Source of the DNA: Linnemannia hyalina
Lineage: Eukaryota; Mortierellomycota; Mortierellomycetes; Mortierellales; Mortierellaceae
Direction: 5' to 3'
NCBI GenBank assembly: GCA_019671135.1
Contig: JAHRHY010000002.1
Location: forward strand, 2,418,001-2,482,000
DNA: 64,000 nucleotides
The notes beneath the pieces are model-generated. The model saw nothing but the letters and a program-made list of their open reading frames with translations, did not search any database and was not told the DNA's origin. Of the stretch, positions 12,374 through 23,888 are shown in pieces; within the stretch, counting starts at the first letter, position 1; each line of letters opens with the position of its first letter. Both the position numbers and the translations under genes were made by a program.

Positions 12374-13126
12374 AGTTGGAATCTTGCGTAAATGTCTGCT
12401 TTCCTTGAAGGGAGGGAGAAATAACGAAGGAAAGAAGGTAGATGTGGAAGAGTATTAAGAGAGGTGTTGAGGAGAGAGTAACGAGCTAAAAAAGGTGCGC
12501 GCGTGTCAAGGACGCTTTTATATCTATCGGTGAACGTGTTGACACTATCCCTTTGTGAGTCGATTGTGAGGTCGAAAAAAAAGTTGATCGACGCAGAGGT
12601 TGGTTTCGAAGGTCTGAACCACCTTTCGACCAATGCTCTATGAAACGATGGATGAGACACTGTGAAGAAAAAAAAGAAGAGAAAGACAGACAAATATTCC
12701 GGGGATAGGGAGTGTGTCACGTTCAAGGATTCAACAACTCGCAAAAAGAAAGAGAAAACGAATGTCTCAGTGGTCTCCGCATGTCTCAGACAGATTGTAG
12801 GTGAAAGGTTTTCTTCTTTCTCCTCCAAAAAATACCCACGTTTGTTTGAATTAGTGCAAACTCGAATGTTGTTCATGCGTGACAAAGCACAAAGGTATTA
12901 TGAAATAAAAATCAAGGGATGCTTGGGCCACTTCAAATCAACCTTAATTCACATAGAGACTAGGATATTGGTTTATATACATTCACGCAGCAACACCACG
13001 CTAGATTACTTTCGGTTGATGAGGACGAGTTGGACGAAGGGTGGGTGTTGCGTGAAAAGGTTGGTGGCATGAACAAAGTAAGAACAAACGACAGGAGGAA
13101 GGGAAAATGCGAGACCTTTTTTTGTG
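12374..13126. other. Aquaporin upstream region
   Basis: No gene is seen. The interval holds the aquaporin promoter and leader and the 3' flank of the RRRSS-motif gene. It has several A- or T-rich tracts but no distinctive motif that I recognise. Confidence 0.5.
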
Positions 13127-14118
13127 CTAGAAAGCAAGGGGGTGCTTGTCGAAACCCAGGATTTTTGCCAAGGAGGAGCGGCGTCTGCCTCCGGCCTGCG
13201 CCGTGTTGTCTTTGGGGAGAGGCAGCCCGTCCTTGTTGTGGGTGAGGTTCAGACTCTTCTCAATCTCGCGGATATGGTCCATATATTCAGCTTGACTGCG
13301 GCTTACATCGGCGTATGGTCTTGTGCAGAGTACAGCATATGTAAACAGTATATAGTGAACGCGTCGACAGGGAAAAAAAAAAAAAAAAAAAAAAAAAGGA
13401 CATCTTAGTATTGGTTGTTGGTAGTGTCTTGTCATTCCGTTTAAGAGTCGAGAACGCCACATGTCATTGTTTCGGAACTGACACCCAAACAAAGAATCAA
13501 AAACTAGCAGCTCAATTCCAACGAAAAGGATATGAACAATGCTCTGTGCATAATCGTCGTCGTGGTAATTGTTCTAGCCCCATCGTTGGTAATGTTGACA
13601 AAACCTTACCCTTTGTGTTCATCACCTCCGGTATCGGTCTTGTATCCAAGGGAGGTAAAGCTAGATGACCGACGACGACCTAGGTTAGGGCTGCTATCGC
13701 CGTTGGGTTGTGAGTCGGGCACCAAAAACCTTGCAATCGAGCTCCTTCGACGACCACTGCTGTTGATATTAGTGTTTGCTGGCTGAGAGACCGTCTTGCG
13801 CATAGGAATCTGCTGGCTGTTGTCGACACCTATCATCTTGTTGAAAAGGCTGCCGATGGAGGACCGACGATGACCTTTACCGGCAGAGCCTGAGTCGGAC
13901 GTACGCTGCTGGTCATTATTGGAAGCTGGTGCTTGGAATGGAGCCATATTGACAGTGTTGTTGGTATAGGTTGTTGTTTCAGAAGTCACGTCGCGGCCAT
14001 GATCCAAGGGGCCGTAACCACTGGAGTTGTCGACAGTGGTATCCATGGTCTGAGAAGAAGAGTACGACGATGTGTTGTACATCTTGTTGTAATCTGGTAT
14101 TTCTGGGATCTGACTCAT
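13127..14118 (-). CDS. Hypothetical protein with four RRxSS phospho-site-like motifs, 233 aa
   Basis: Exons: 14118-13610 and 13319-13127. The acceptor is chosen after CACAAG so that the second exon begins PYADVSRSQAEYMDH; two nearby AGs are also in phase, so this boundary could shift by a few residues. The protein is polar and probably disordered. Basic-Ser blocks recur at residues ~83-88 (HRRSSI), 122-128 (GRRRSSI), 147-152 (GRRRSS) and 214-219 (GRRRSS), the last three inside the pattern GRRRSS followed by hydrophobics. RRxS is the classic protein kinase A consensus. I recognise no enzyme domain and assign no function. The intron contains a ~26-nt homopolymer. Confidence 0.65.
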
Positions 14119-14679
14119 GGTAGTAGATGTGCTGATTGAAAGAAAGGGGAAGAAGATTTGGGTATTTTGTGAAGAAAAGGTTATGTGATAGAAAGTGTTT
14201 TGTCCTTTGTGTTTGTGGGTCAATGCTTTATACCTGTTTTTGTTGTAGGCTGTCGTGGAGAGAAGGAAGGAAGGAAGTGATCACACGAACCCGTCGTCTC
14301 TTGCAATTGTTTGAATTAGACACCTGGTCCTGTCGTTGACGAGAATGGTAGAGAGGATGTTTTTGGTCAGGCCGACGAATGGTTTTATGCGAGGTTCGAT
14401 TTGGTGCTATTCTTTGTCTTTTTTGTCCTTGTAGTTTCGAACACTGCTAGTAAGGAACCAGGTCTTCCCCTTGCTGCCTACAGGGGATTCGCCACCTTCT
14501 TTCTCTTTATTCTGTTTAGGGTCAAGTCGTCTTCTCGACAGCTAGAAACAAGAACGTCTACAACTCAAAACGTAACAAGAGGCCGACACACGACCGACTC
14601 CTAATCTCCCGATTGTTTTGCTTGCTTGCTTGCTTGAATAGACCACAGTAGCAAGCCTCTGCCTCTGTCGCGACCTGAC

Positions 14680-14716
<37 letters not shown>

Positions 14717-15265
14717 CTGCAACAGTCAGTTGACACACTATCGTGATATGACAACATGGATAATGCACATTCGATCGATGATGATGATGACACGTTGTTT
14801 CCTATCCTCAACGACTTTTTCACCGTACCTTTTCACGCGTCTTCGGAAATTTGTGCCACCTTTTCTTTCTCCGAACTTCGTTCGCTGAACGAGCAATTTG
14901 CACCCACATGCATCCACAATTCCGCAAACACATTCACAGCGATACAGTTGAGTAATATGACTGCTTTCTCGTTCCATAAGTCATTGCAGGATGAATCGTT
15001 GATTGGCCCAAACCTTGCACGCTTGCTCATATGCTTATCTTGGGGTTATAGTCTCGTTTCGTTCTTATTTACGGACAACCCCCTCCCCTCGTTTTCTTTT
15101 TCTCCTTTTTCTTCTTCTTCTTCATCTTTCACAGTTCTTTCTCTCCACCCCTCTCCTTCTTCCGCCAATAACGGGATCAAGACAATACCCAGACATAAGC
15201 AAAGGACTCCTATAGGATCAATTTCCACTAAAACCACCAAACACTCAAACAACAACCCTACCAAG
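14119..15265. other. Divergent intergenic region with a ~27-nt poly-A tract
   Basis: This is the shared upstream region of the RRRSS-motif gene (-) and threonine dehydratase (+). A poly-A run spans ~14685-14713. From 14756 the plus strand stays open in frame with threonine dehydratase, but the stretch just before 15266 is CT-rich and leader-like. Confidence 0.5.
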
Positions 15266-17156
15266 ATGGCCTCAGTACAAACAACCAACGGAGCACCCAA
15301 GACTCCCACCTACATCCCCCCTTACTCACGCACAGAATCCGCACCAGGATCCCCAACCCCCTCAGTCCACTCCCATCACGACGGCGACTTTCAACACCAC
15401 CCAGACTATCTCCGTCTGATCCTCACCGCCCGCTGCTACGAGATCCTCAAGCAAACCCCACTCACCCACGCCGTCAACCTCTCTAACAGAACCCAGAACC
15501 AGATCTTGTTCAAGCGTGAGGATCTCCAAGATGTTTTTTCCTTCAAGATCCGAGGCGCTTATAACAAGTTGGCCCATTTGACGGAGGAGGAGAAGCGGAG
15601 GGGCGTTATTGCGTGCTCGGCCGGGAATCATGCGCAGGGTGTTGCGCTGGCCGCAAAGACGATGGGGATCAAGGCTACCATTGTTATGCCGACTCCTACG
15701 CCGGAGATCAAGTCGAGGAATGTGTTGAGGTTAGGGTCGACGGTTATCCTGCATGGGAAGAACTTTGATGAGGCCAAGGCCGAATGTGAGCGGTTGACCA
15801 AGCTGGAGAACTATACCAACATCCCACCGTTTGATGATCCCTATGTCATTGCTGGACAGGGAACCATTGGAGCAGAGATTTTGAGACAGCACAACTTGCA
15901 GGATATTGATGCGATCTTTTGTTGTGTTGGTGGTGGCGGGTTGATTGCCGGTGTAGCGGCGTATGTGAAGCGGGTTGCGCCTCATATCAAGATCATTGGC
16001 TGTGAGACCGTGGATGCTAATGCGATGACTCAGAGTTTGAAGGCTGGACGCAGGATTGAGTTGACGGATGTTGGGCTGTTTGCGGATGGTGCTGCTGTCA
16101 AGGTTGTGGGCGAGGAGCCCTTCCGACTCTGCCAGTCGTTTGTCGATGAGATGGTCGAAGTCACCAACGACGAGGTAAATTTTTCATCGCCCTCTCTGTT
16201 TCTCTTGCTCACCGCGTGCATGCGCCTATTAATTTTTTAATCCAGCTGTCCATTCGCATTTGAAACTAACCGTGACTTTGGATCTATCCCCCTTTATCTA
16301 CGCCAATAGATCTGTGCAGCGATCAAGGACATCTTCGAAGACACCCGCTCAATCGTCGAACCCGCCGGAGGACTCGCCGTAGCGGGCTGCAAAAAGTACC
16401 TCCGCGAACACAACTTCACCAACAAGACCTGCATCGCCGTCACCTCGGGGGCCAACATGAACTTTGAGCGCCTCCGCTTCGTCGCTGAACGCGCCTTACT
16501 TGGAGAACAAAAAGAAGCCCTCCTCTCCGTCGTCATCCCCGAAAAGCCCGGCTCCTTTTTGCGGCTCTACAAACATATCCATCCGCTCATGGTGACCGAG
16601 TTCTCATACCGGTATGCGCCCAACAGGAGAGCACAGATCTACATGTCCTTCTTATGTAACGATCGTAGGAGAGAGGTGCCGTTGATCATGGACCAGTTGG
16701 TCAAGGAGGATATGCAGGCTTGGGATATTAGTGAGGACGAGATGGCAAAGTCCCACGCGAGGTATATGATTGGTGGGCGGTCTGAGGCTGAGAACGAGAG
16801 AATGTTCAGGTTCGAGTTCCCTGAACGTCCTGGTGCGCTGTTGCAATTCCTGGAAGGTCTGAGGGCTGGATGGAACGTTTCGCTCTTCCACTACCGGAAT
16901 CACGGCTCTGGTAAGTCCTTTTTTGCTCTTTTTTTCCCCCTTCTTTTTCAATGCATTCATATACTTTATAGGTATATATGACTAACGATGTCGTTCTCTT
17001 TTTTGTTATGATGTTGAAATAGATATGGGCAAGGTGTTAGCGGGGTTACAGGTCCCTGAGGAGGACAACGAGGAGTTTACAAATTACCTGTCTCAATTGA
17101 ACTATCACTGGGTCGAGGAGACCAACAACCCCCTCTACAAGCAGTTTTTCTGCTAA
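15266..17156 (+). CDS. ILV1: Threonine dehydratase (threonine deaminase), 547 aa
   Basis: Exons: 15266-16174, 16310-16910 and 17023-17156. It catalyses the PLP-dependent deamination of threonine to 2-oxobutanoate, the first committed step to isoleucine. Visible landmarks are the PLP lysine in [12 protein letters not shown], the substrate loop [15 protein letters not shown], the glycine-rich phosphate loop [18 protein letters not shown] and VEPAGGLAV. Two C-terminal ACT-like regulatory repeats follow ([20 protein letters not shown] and [19 protein letters not shown]), which bind isoleucine and valine in the long fungal form. The start was chosen at ACCAAGATGG. It gives a polar N-terminus without an obvious mitochondrial presequence, although the fungal enzyme is normally mitochondrial. 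AATAAA lies at 17215-17220. Confidence 0.93.
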
Positions 17157-17270
17157 AGAATTTTTCTCTTCACTCACACACACTACCTCTCATCACCTAA
17201 TACCAGCTGAAGTAAATAAACAAAACGCGAAGCATAGTTCTAGCATCTTTATTAGCCGTCAGGCATGACT

Positions 17271-17827
17271 AGGTTGGTCGCTTCCTTTTGTTGAAACGAC
17301 CAAATTCCATCATAGTAAAATTAGAAAAACGGGCATCTTCCCTGAAAGGAAAACGACCAGATGAGTTCAGACCTGAGATCGGAGGTTTTTTTTTTTAACA
17401 GCAATAGCTTCGCTCACAGGCACGCGAATGCGATGGGAGTAGTTGCGCTGGATAGAAAGTCATCTGCGCTTTCTCCTTGTATCGCTTTCAGGTCACCAGG
17501 CCGGGTAGATCCCACTCGGCAGCCAGAAAATATCATTTTGGACACTAGACAGCTTAGAGCATGACTAATAATTCTCAGCCTGCAGGTCTGAATTCATCTA
17601 CGACGACGGTCGTTTTGGCGCATTTTTCCTTTCAGGGAAGGTGCTAGCTAGGCTAGCATCCATGGGTTTCATATTATGAGGGTTGGAAACCTTTTCGATT
17701 TGATTTCTTTGAACATTCTTCATATGCATACGACTGGTGGATGCCACATCCAGCGCAACTCATAAGGGATCCCAAAAAGAGGTCTTACTTCTCGATATGT
17801 AATTGACCAGAGTTTTCCTAATTGACA
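17271..17827 (+). repeat. Left inverted arm of the foldback element
   Basis: It begins AGGTTGGTCGC and ends near CCTAATTGACA. An inner hairpin pair lies at ~17337-17353 and ~17624-17640. An open frame here (MSSDLRSEV...) is mirrored in the right arm and is only a by-product of the repeat. Confidence 0.85.
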
Positions 17828-18078
17828 GTAGCCTTAACGAGGTGTCGGACAATACAATCGACACAGACACGGCAAGATCAGGGCGAAAGCACAATAGCGA
17901 GGGAATAAGGTGAATAAGTTCAGGAAGAGTGAAGCGAAATGGGTAAAGTGCTTAATGAGAGAAGGATGGCAAGGGTTACCATGGGCATTTATGGCTCACT
18001 CGCAACTTGAGGGCCAGAAACACTGATCAATTACATATCGAGATATCGGGACCTCACCCCTCTTTCCTTTTTGGGTCA

Positions 18079-18644
18079 TGTCAATTAGAGAAACTCTGGT
18101 CAATTACATATCGAGAAGTAAGACCTCTTTTTGGGATCCCTTATGAGTTGCGCTGGATGTGGCATCCACCAGTCGTATGCATATGAAGAATGTTCAAAGA
18201 AATCAAATCGAAAAGGTTTCCAACCCTCATAATATGAAACCCACGGATGCTAGCCTAGCTAGCACCTTCCCTGAAAGGAAAAATGCGCCAAAACGACCAT
18301 CGTCGTAGATGAATTCAGACCTGCAGGCTGAGAATTATTATTAGTCATGCTCTAAGCTGTCTAGTGTCCAAAATGATATTTTCTGGCTGCCGAGTGGGAT
18401 CTACCCGGCCTGGTGACCTGAAAGCGATACAAGGAGAAAGCGTAGATGACTTTCTATCCAGCGCAACTACTCCCATCGCATTCGCGTGCCTGTGAGCGAA
18501 GCTATTGCTGTTAAAAAAAAAACCTCCGATCTCAGGTCTGAAGTCTGAACTCATCTGGTCGTTTTCCTTTCAGGGAAGATGCCCGTTTTTCTAATTTTAC
18601 TTTTATGGAATTTGGTCGTTTCAACAAAAGGAGGCGACCAACCT
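18079..18644 (-). repeat. Right inverted arm of the foldback element
   Basis: Reverse complement of 17271-17827. The inner end TGTCAATTAG pairs with CTAATTGACA of the left arm, and the outer end GCGACCAACCT pairs with AGGTTGGTCGC. The word CAATTACATATCGAGA also occurs once more just inside the spacer near 18028, suggesting an internal duplication. Confidence 0.85.
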
Positions 18645-18728
18645 GCATAGTCAGATTAAAAAAATCGGCTATTATTGTTCTATGTTCTAAGGTACTTCCT
18701 GGCTCCATGCCGAAAAGAAAGGAAAGAC

Positions 18729-20618
18729 CTAGAGCTCCTCCTTGAGCCAACGGACGACATCCATGACTTTTTGTGCGCCACCGGGGGGGGCAAGGACCTC
18801 GGGGGCCTCATTCCTGATCCGCTCAACAGCCAAATCCAGTCCCTGGGCATCGTATCTCTGCCCCTCCATTCCAATGCCGAGAGCCGTCAATGGCAACGAG
18901 GGTGCGTTGATTAACTGGTCCATCGAGTCCAAATCCACCTGTGTAATCAATCCTTCCTTTGACTTGATCGTCACATTCTATTGAGACCACAAATGAAAGA
19001 AAATTTAGTTCGGCGGACGCAAAATGGGGTGGTCGAGAGGAAACAGAAATAAAATCCATATGGAGATTAACAACAATAACTTACCACGGTGCCCCAGGAG
19101 AAGGATTTTTCGAGCTTGTACGAGAACTCGGGTGTCTGTCCATACATCCACTCCCAAGTCTTCATATCATCTCGAATCGCCTTGACAGCCTCCAAGCCCT
19201 CAATCATCTCCTCGTCCACAACAATAGGTTCGCCCTCCAGGTTCTGGCGCCAGGTATCATAGGCATATCGTTTCAAAAACTCTGTCCGTGTTGCCTCACA
19301 GAAGGAAAGATGGTCGATTGTGAAAGAGGACTCGCGCAATCTGGTGACAGGTGAGCGCACAGAAGCGACGCCCTTTGTGACGAGGCTTGTCCTGTCGACT
19401 TTGAGGTATTGGCCAAGCGAGGAGAGGTCGGTGTCGATTAGCATTGTCCCGTGGTGGTATGCGCGATGTTGGATCAATTTGAATGCCGATCCTGAGATGT
19501 AGAAACGAGCGAGCAAAGGGAACGCGAGTTAAAACATCTGCAATAGCTGCGTTGAGACATCTCGTCACAACTAGATAGGATAACTTATCTTTTTGCCATC
19601 GACGACAATGTCGTGACGCTCGTTCACAGAAGCAGGGATGTCAAGCTCATGCAAAGCGCGGCAGATTAACTCTACATTCGTCCTGCGGTCAAAGACCTCC
19701 CTCGGCATCATGATCGAGTAGTTTGTATTGCCCATATCCTACCACACAAGTAACATAAAATGTTGGGGTTAATTAATATGGTCCTGCCTGTCCGTAATCC
19801 ACTCCTTTGTTCATCTTTTGTGTGATTTTCAGCGATGACTTACGTGATACACAGTTCCGCCTCCACTCTTGCGTCTTACAAACGGGATACCATCACGCGC
19901 CAACAGCTTCAGGTTGCATTCCTTGAACGGGTTCTAGAGTACATATTCGGGCACATGGACAACAAGTTGATATCATTAGTTTCCACGGCGGCATCCCTCG
20001 TCAAATTACTCCCGCAAACAAAGAACAATTAATTGCATCCGGTACCTGGTTCCTCCCAACAATGACAGATTTGGAGTTCCTGTAGAGGAACAGGATATAT
20101 GTCGATGGATCAGAGTTCCTGAACAGCCTACAAAGGACGGCGTCATAAAGAAGTTTTCTGTTAATTGGTCTGCGAGATGGATCGTGCGTATCTCCACTGC
20201 CCCCATTCATATCTAAGGAAAGACATTGATTTAGGGTACCATTCTTCGAAGGCCAGGTTGGTATATGGATCATTGATCTTTGAAATATACGTCTTGACCT
20301 AACCATAACCATCAAGACAAACATCGTTAGATCCAAACGTCAAGCAAACGCTTCGCATAATCAAGACATCCCTCCAAGTATCCACAAGTAACTCTCCATT
20401 ACTTCGAAGCTTCCTTGCACGTTCTTAGTAGCCGGTATCTTGACGGCTCCTCCTTCGGAAGCAGTAGCGCCAGTGGAATACTGTTTCCGGTTGGTGACAT
20501 GCCGTGATCCTGTAAAGAGCAATGCGAATGACACCGGTGAGGTTGAAAAAACGACAGGCCGTGTTATCCTTGAAGCCTGGCAGCCTAGTAGAGCGAATAG
20601 TGGAGAGCGACGAAGCAT
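18729..20618 (-). CDS. Lipoate-protein ligase / lipoyltransferase (LplA-LIPT1 type), 419 aa, seven exons
   Basis: Exons: 20618-20403, 20298-20240, 20127-20046, 19933-19844, 19738-19589, 19498-19085 and 18977-18729. The basic, Ser/Thr-rich first exon ([17 protein letters not shown]...) looks like a mitochondrial presequence. Family motifs in order: [65 protein letters not shown] and [14 protein letters not shown]. These bind lipoate-AMP and the acceptor-domain lysine. The C-terminal region resembles the LplA accessory domain. Intron 5 (19499-19588) restores KKISGSAF only as an AT-AC intron (donor ATAAGT, acceptor CTAC). It would lipoylate mitochondrial 2-oxoacid dehydrogenases or the glycine cleavage H protein. 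Confidence 0.88.
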
Positions 20619-20903
20619 TGCAATTGAATCGAATGGTTGTTGGACTGGTTGTGAATGTGGAGAAAAGAAGAGTGATGAGTTTCCCTCTTTCTCGGAGTGC
20701 AGCCAGGTACCAGAGAAAATAAAAATAAAGTTCGTGAGAAAAAGCAAAGAAAGCAGTCTGAATCATTCTCTCCTGTGTTCCTTCGGACAAACTCGCCGCA
20801 TTCAGGGTTCTCTTCTCCCCCCACACTTGGCCATTTCTTACTTTGTTGCACACGATACAAACAATCACTTTTTAATAATTGTACAAAAGAACTCGTGCGA
20901 GCC

Positions 20904-23119
20904 CTAAGCGATCTCCACAAAACCATCGGTGGTTTGGTCGCTCTTAAAATGACTCTTGGACTCTTCCTGTCCGAAAAAGATAACCGTAACTATTCACAAT
21001 ATGAAGAATAGCAAAGCGTTAGTTTCATCGACTCAAATCTTTTCAACGGAAACACCTCACAAGTGAAACAAAAGCATAACATACCGGTGATGTCGTCGCG
21101 GTAGACGCGGCTCATGGGCGAGGGGATGGAAAGAGTGGCAGCCAATTGGTCGTCGTGGCCGCCTCCGAGAGCGTTCCTGACAAGATGTGTCGAGGCATTG
21201 GATTGGTCCTTGAAAGTGAATTGCCTGATTTGGCTGGCAGGACCCTTGGGCGGCAAATTGACTGGCGTCAATTCCTCGCTTTCCTCGTTCTGCTCGTTCT
21301 TCTTGCCCGTGATAACGCCTTGGATCGCCTGGAGCTTGCCCTTGATCGACTTCACTTCCTCGCGGTCCAGAACCAGATTCTCCTGGCCAGTCTTGCCATC
21401 CAACAAATCGCCGACCAGCTGGATCACTTCGTCGTTAGTCAACTTGTCCCAAAGTCCATCAGTCGCCATTACCAAGAATCGATCCTCTGGATGCAATTTG
21501 TGATGCTTGACAACAGGCTTAGCGGTAACATAGGGAGGGGTATGGTAGTTGCGGTGAGGCTGACGGTAGGTGGGGAATAATTGGAACACGCGCTCCTGAA
21601 TCTCCTTTGTCCATTTGTATCTTGCATCTCCAAACGCCCTCGTTGGTTCTATATTGAATTCACAACAACAAAAGTGTTAGAGAAGAAAGGGCAGGGGCTG
21701 ACGCATTCAACTGAACCTTGATATGCAAAAACATGTCGACTCACCAAGACCACCGAGAACACGGCCACGCATGATCACAGTGTTTTCTTCACCGGGATGC
21801 TCCTCCTGTAGTCTTCGGACCTCCCAACGGTTCCTTCCTGTTTGGTCAAACGATAGAGGCACGGCCTTCCAGGTATGTCCAGACTTGCTAGCGACAGAGG
21901 GCTCGCGGACTCCCAAGACGGCACGAGAGTCTCCGGTACAGGCTACATAGAGATCCTTCTCATTGACATCGATGTATGCCATCAAAGCACACGATCCTGA
22001 AATGGCTGGCAAGAGACTGGAGCAGGCCAAGGGACGGGAGGGGAACTCGAGCACCTGCTCGACCGTCTGGTTTACAATCTTGTCGTCCAGTTTTAAGAAC
22101 CCATTCTCAATAGCCTCCATAACCGCCATGACATCATGAGGGTCCTTGACATGTTCCAGCTCGGTAGCAACAGAGGGCGCCAACTCCAAAGCAACTCGTT
22201 GACTGCAGCACCAACCTCCATGGCCGTCAAAGACGCCAAAGAAGGCCTTCGCGATCCCGCCGTTCTGGTTCCGGATCACATGCCGTGACAGATCGTCCTC
22301 GATCGGGTTGTTGGAAGCGACCTGATTGACACAGTAGCCGACAATGACCTCGTCCTTGTTCTTCTCCTTTGAATCTTTCTCCTTGGTAAACACTCTGAAG
22401 GCCTTTTCGTTCTGGGCGAGTCGTTCATCCACCTGCTCAGAGGACAACATTCGGACGGATTGTTTTTCGTATCGATGAAGGGCGGGTGACTGAAAGGGAG
22501 ATACTCCTGTAGAAAAGGATCGGTGCTCGCCTGGGGTGGGACTGGGTCCTGAAGTCTGGCCGGTCAAGGAACTGCGAAAATCAATGAAGTCGGCTTGGAT
22601 CTGGGGCCAGCTCGAGTGCCTGTAAATTTTCGCAAAGTGGTAGATCCCGACACCGGCTGTGCCTACAAGTCCTCCGACGATGAAGGCTTTGATGACTTTA
22701 CGCCGAGATTCGATGAGATGGAGGATCCAAGGGTTGAAGCCAGGGCCGCCGTGGTTCTTTTCGTATTGTTGGTGCTGATGCTGGTCTCGCTGATGGGATT
22801 CTTGGTTCTTGAGCCGATCGTAGTGTTGCTGTTTGAACGATTGATTATTCTTGTTCAAGGGGAGGATGTGACTGACAGCGGGTGAGTCCTTGGCGGTGTT
22901 TTTTGGTGGTAGCACTTGTTGGCTCTGTTGACTCTGTTGGTCTGGAGTTTTTTTTGGTCGAGGGGCGGTGAGAGTTGGACGAAGTCGGTTCCGAGTCAAG
23001 GAGGAAGATGAGAAGGAGGAACGAAGGGAGGTAAAAGAGGAAAAAGGTTGCGGGGACGAGTGACGAAGCAGGGTCATGGAACGACGACCCTGCTGCAGAG
23101 CCGAGAGCCGAAGAGACAT
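20904..23119 (-). CDS. Mitochondrial PPM/PP2C phosphatase, pyruvate dehydrogenase phosphatase-like, 674 aa
   Basis: Exons: 23119-21745, 21648-21085 and 20989-20904. The N-terminus is Ser/Arg-rich (MSLRLSALQQGRRSMTLLRH), followed by a Gln/Asn/His-rich linker and one membrane segment (VIKAFIVGGLVGTAGVGIYH, residues ~150). PP2C metal-binding motifs follow: FFGVFDGHGGWCC, YVACTGDSRAVLG, LEPTRAFGDARYKW (joined across intron 1), VMATDGLWDKLTNDEV and RDDITVTVIFF (joined across intron 2). That set with a membrane anchor fits fungal Ptc5-like phosphatases that dephosphorylate the PDH E1 alpha subunit; the target is inferred. The N-terminal extension is long. The first ~35 codons and upstream region are duplicated at 27015-27412. 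Confidence 0.9.
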
Positions 23120-23430
23120 TCTTTTTTCACACTTTAGCCGAAAGGAAAACTTTGTTGCAGTGATGTCTTGTCCGTGTGTGTTGTTCTTCTTGCTCCCTTT
23201 GTTGGTGAATGGTGGAGTAGGGTGGTTCGATGGAGGTCGGTTGTTCTTTGTTTCGACTACGTCGTTGGAGGATGGTGAGAGCTGGAGCGGAGTGGGGAGT
23301 GAAAAAAGGAGAGAGAGAGAGATTGAGAGAAGCGAAAGACTTGGCGAAGAGGACAAAAGGAAATAAATGATATGGAACAGACTGGGTCGAGCAAATTGAA
23401 GGTGGAGTGGGAAAATACAAAAAAGGACAA
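22990..23430 (-). repeat. Copy A of a duplicated segment (PP2C promoter and N-terminus)
   Basis: It is similar over nearly its whole length to 27015-27412, in the same orientation, with substitutions and small indels (roughly 90% identity by eye). Copy A is the one attached to the intact PP2C gene. It covers the first ~40 codons, the start codon and about 310 bp upstream. Confidence 0.85.
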
Positions 23431-23888
23431 GCACGCCACAACGGACACACGCACGTCCTTGGTAACCATTGGCCAATCCCTCACCGCGTTAAATAGACAT
23501 GCATACGCGTACTCGTTCACACGTACTAGCTCACAAACAAACGACAAAAGGAAATGAACGCGTTGGATGCCACCACGATGCGCTTGGGAAAAAAGGAATT
23601 TGAAGCTACATTGGCAATCTTCAATTTTTATCATGGTATGCAAAAGTGCACTACAAAGAAGTAGCTGCTGCTGTTTTATACTGAAGATCTAGCACTGTTA
23701 CCATCATAACTTGAGAAAGTTGTATAGAAAGCGTTAACTAACAAGTCCTGTTTACAAAAGGAAGCCTCAATGTCGCCGCCATCAATCTTGACAACTCGCA
23801 AAACAGTATTCGTCGCCAGGTCCACATAGAGGAAGACTGTCATTGATCTCAGCCGCATCGTCGCTGTTCAGATGATACGCACGACAAC
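23120..23888. other. PP2C upstream region and 3' flank of the zinc-finger pseudogene
   Basis: About 300 bp directly upstream of the PP2C start is the part also found at 27115-27412. A GA run lies at ~23308-23325. A short minus-strand frame at 23676-23858 has no recognisable motif. Confidence 0.5.

Larger units (their letters stand above)
17271..18644. mobile_element. Foldback (long terminal inverted repeat) non-autonomous DNA element, ~1.37 kb
   Basis: The left arm (17271-17827) reappears reverse-complemented as the right arm (18079-18644), with near identity over ~560 bp; only scattered substitutions and small indels are visible. The outer ends read AGGTTGGTCGC and its complement. The ~250-bp centre has no transposase-like frame. 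Flanks GCATGACT and GCATAGTC are weakly similar and could be a decayed 8-bp target duplication, but I cannot fix the exact ends. Each arm also contains an inner inverted pair (CTTCCCTGAAAGGAAA and its complement), so the palindromes are nested. It lies between the 3' ends of two convergent genes. Long TIRs without coding capacity fit foldback or MULE-like derivatives. Confidence 0.85.

Noticed and set aside
14685..14713. Poly-A tracts as tails of retroposed genes (also ~3331-3357, 3493-3515, 13372-13397)
   Set aside because: No gene-like or duplicated sequence precedes them and several lie inside introns; simple homopolymer expansion is enough.
17361..17564. Open frame starting MSSDLRSEV in the foldback element, mirrored at 18345-18554
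   Set aside because: It exists only because the inverted arms repeat; there is no domain and the two copies differ as the arms do.
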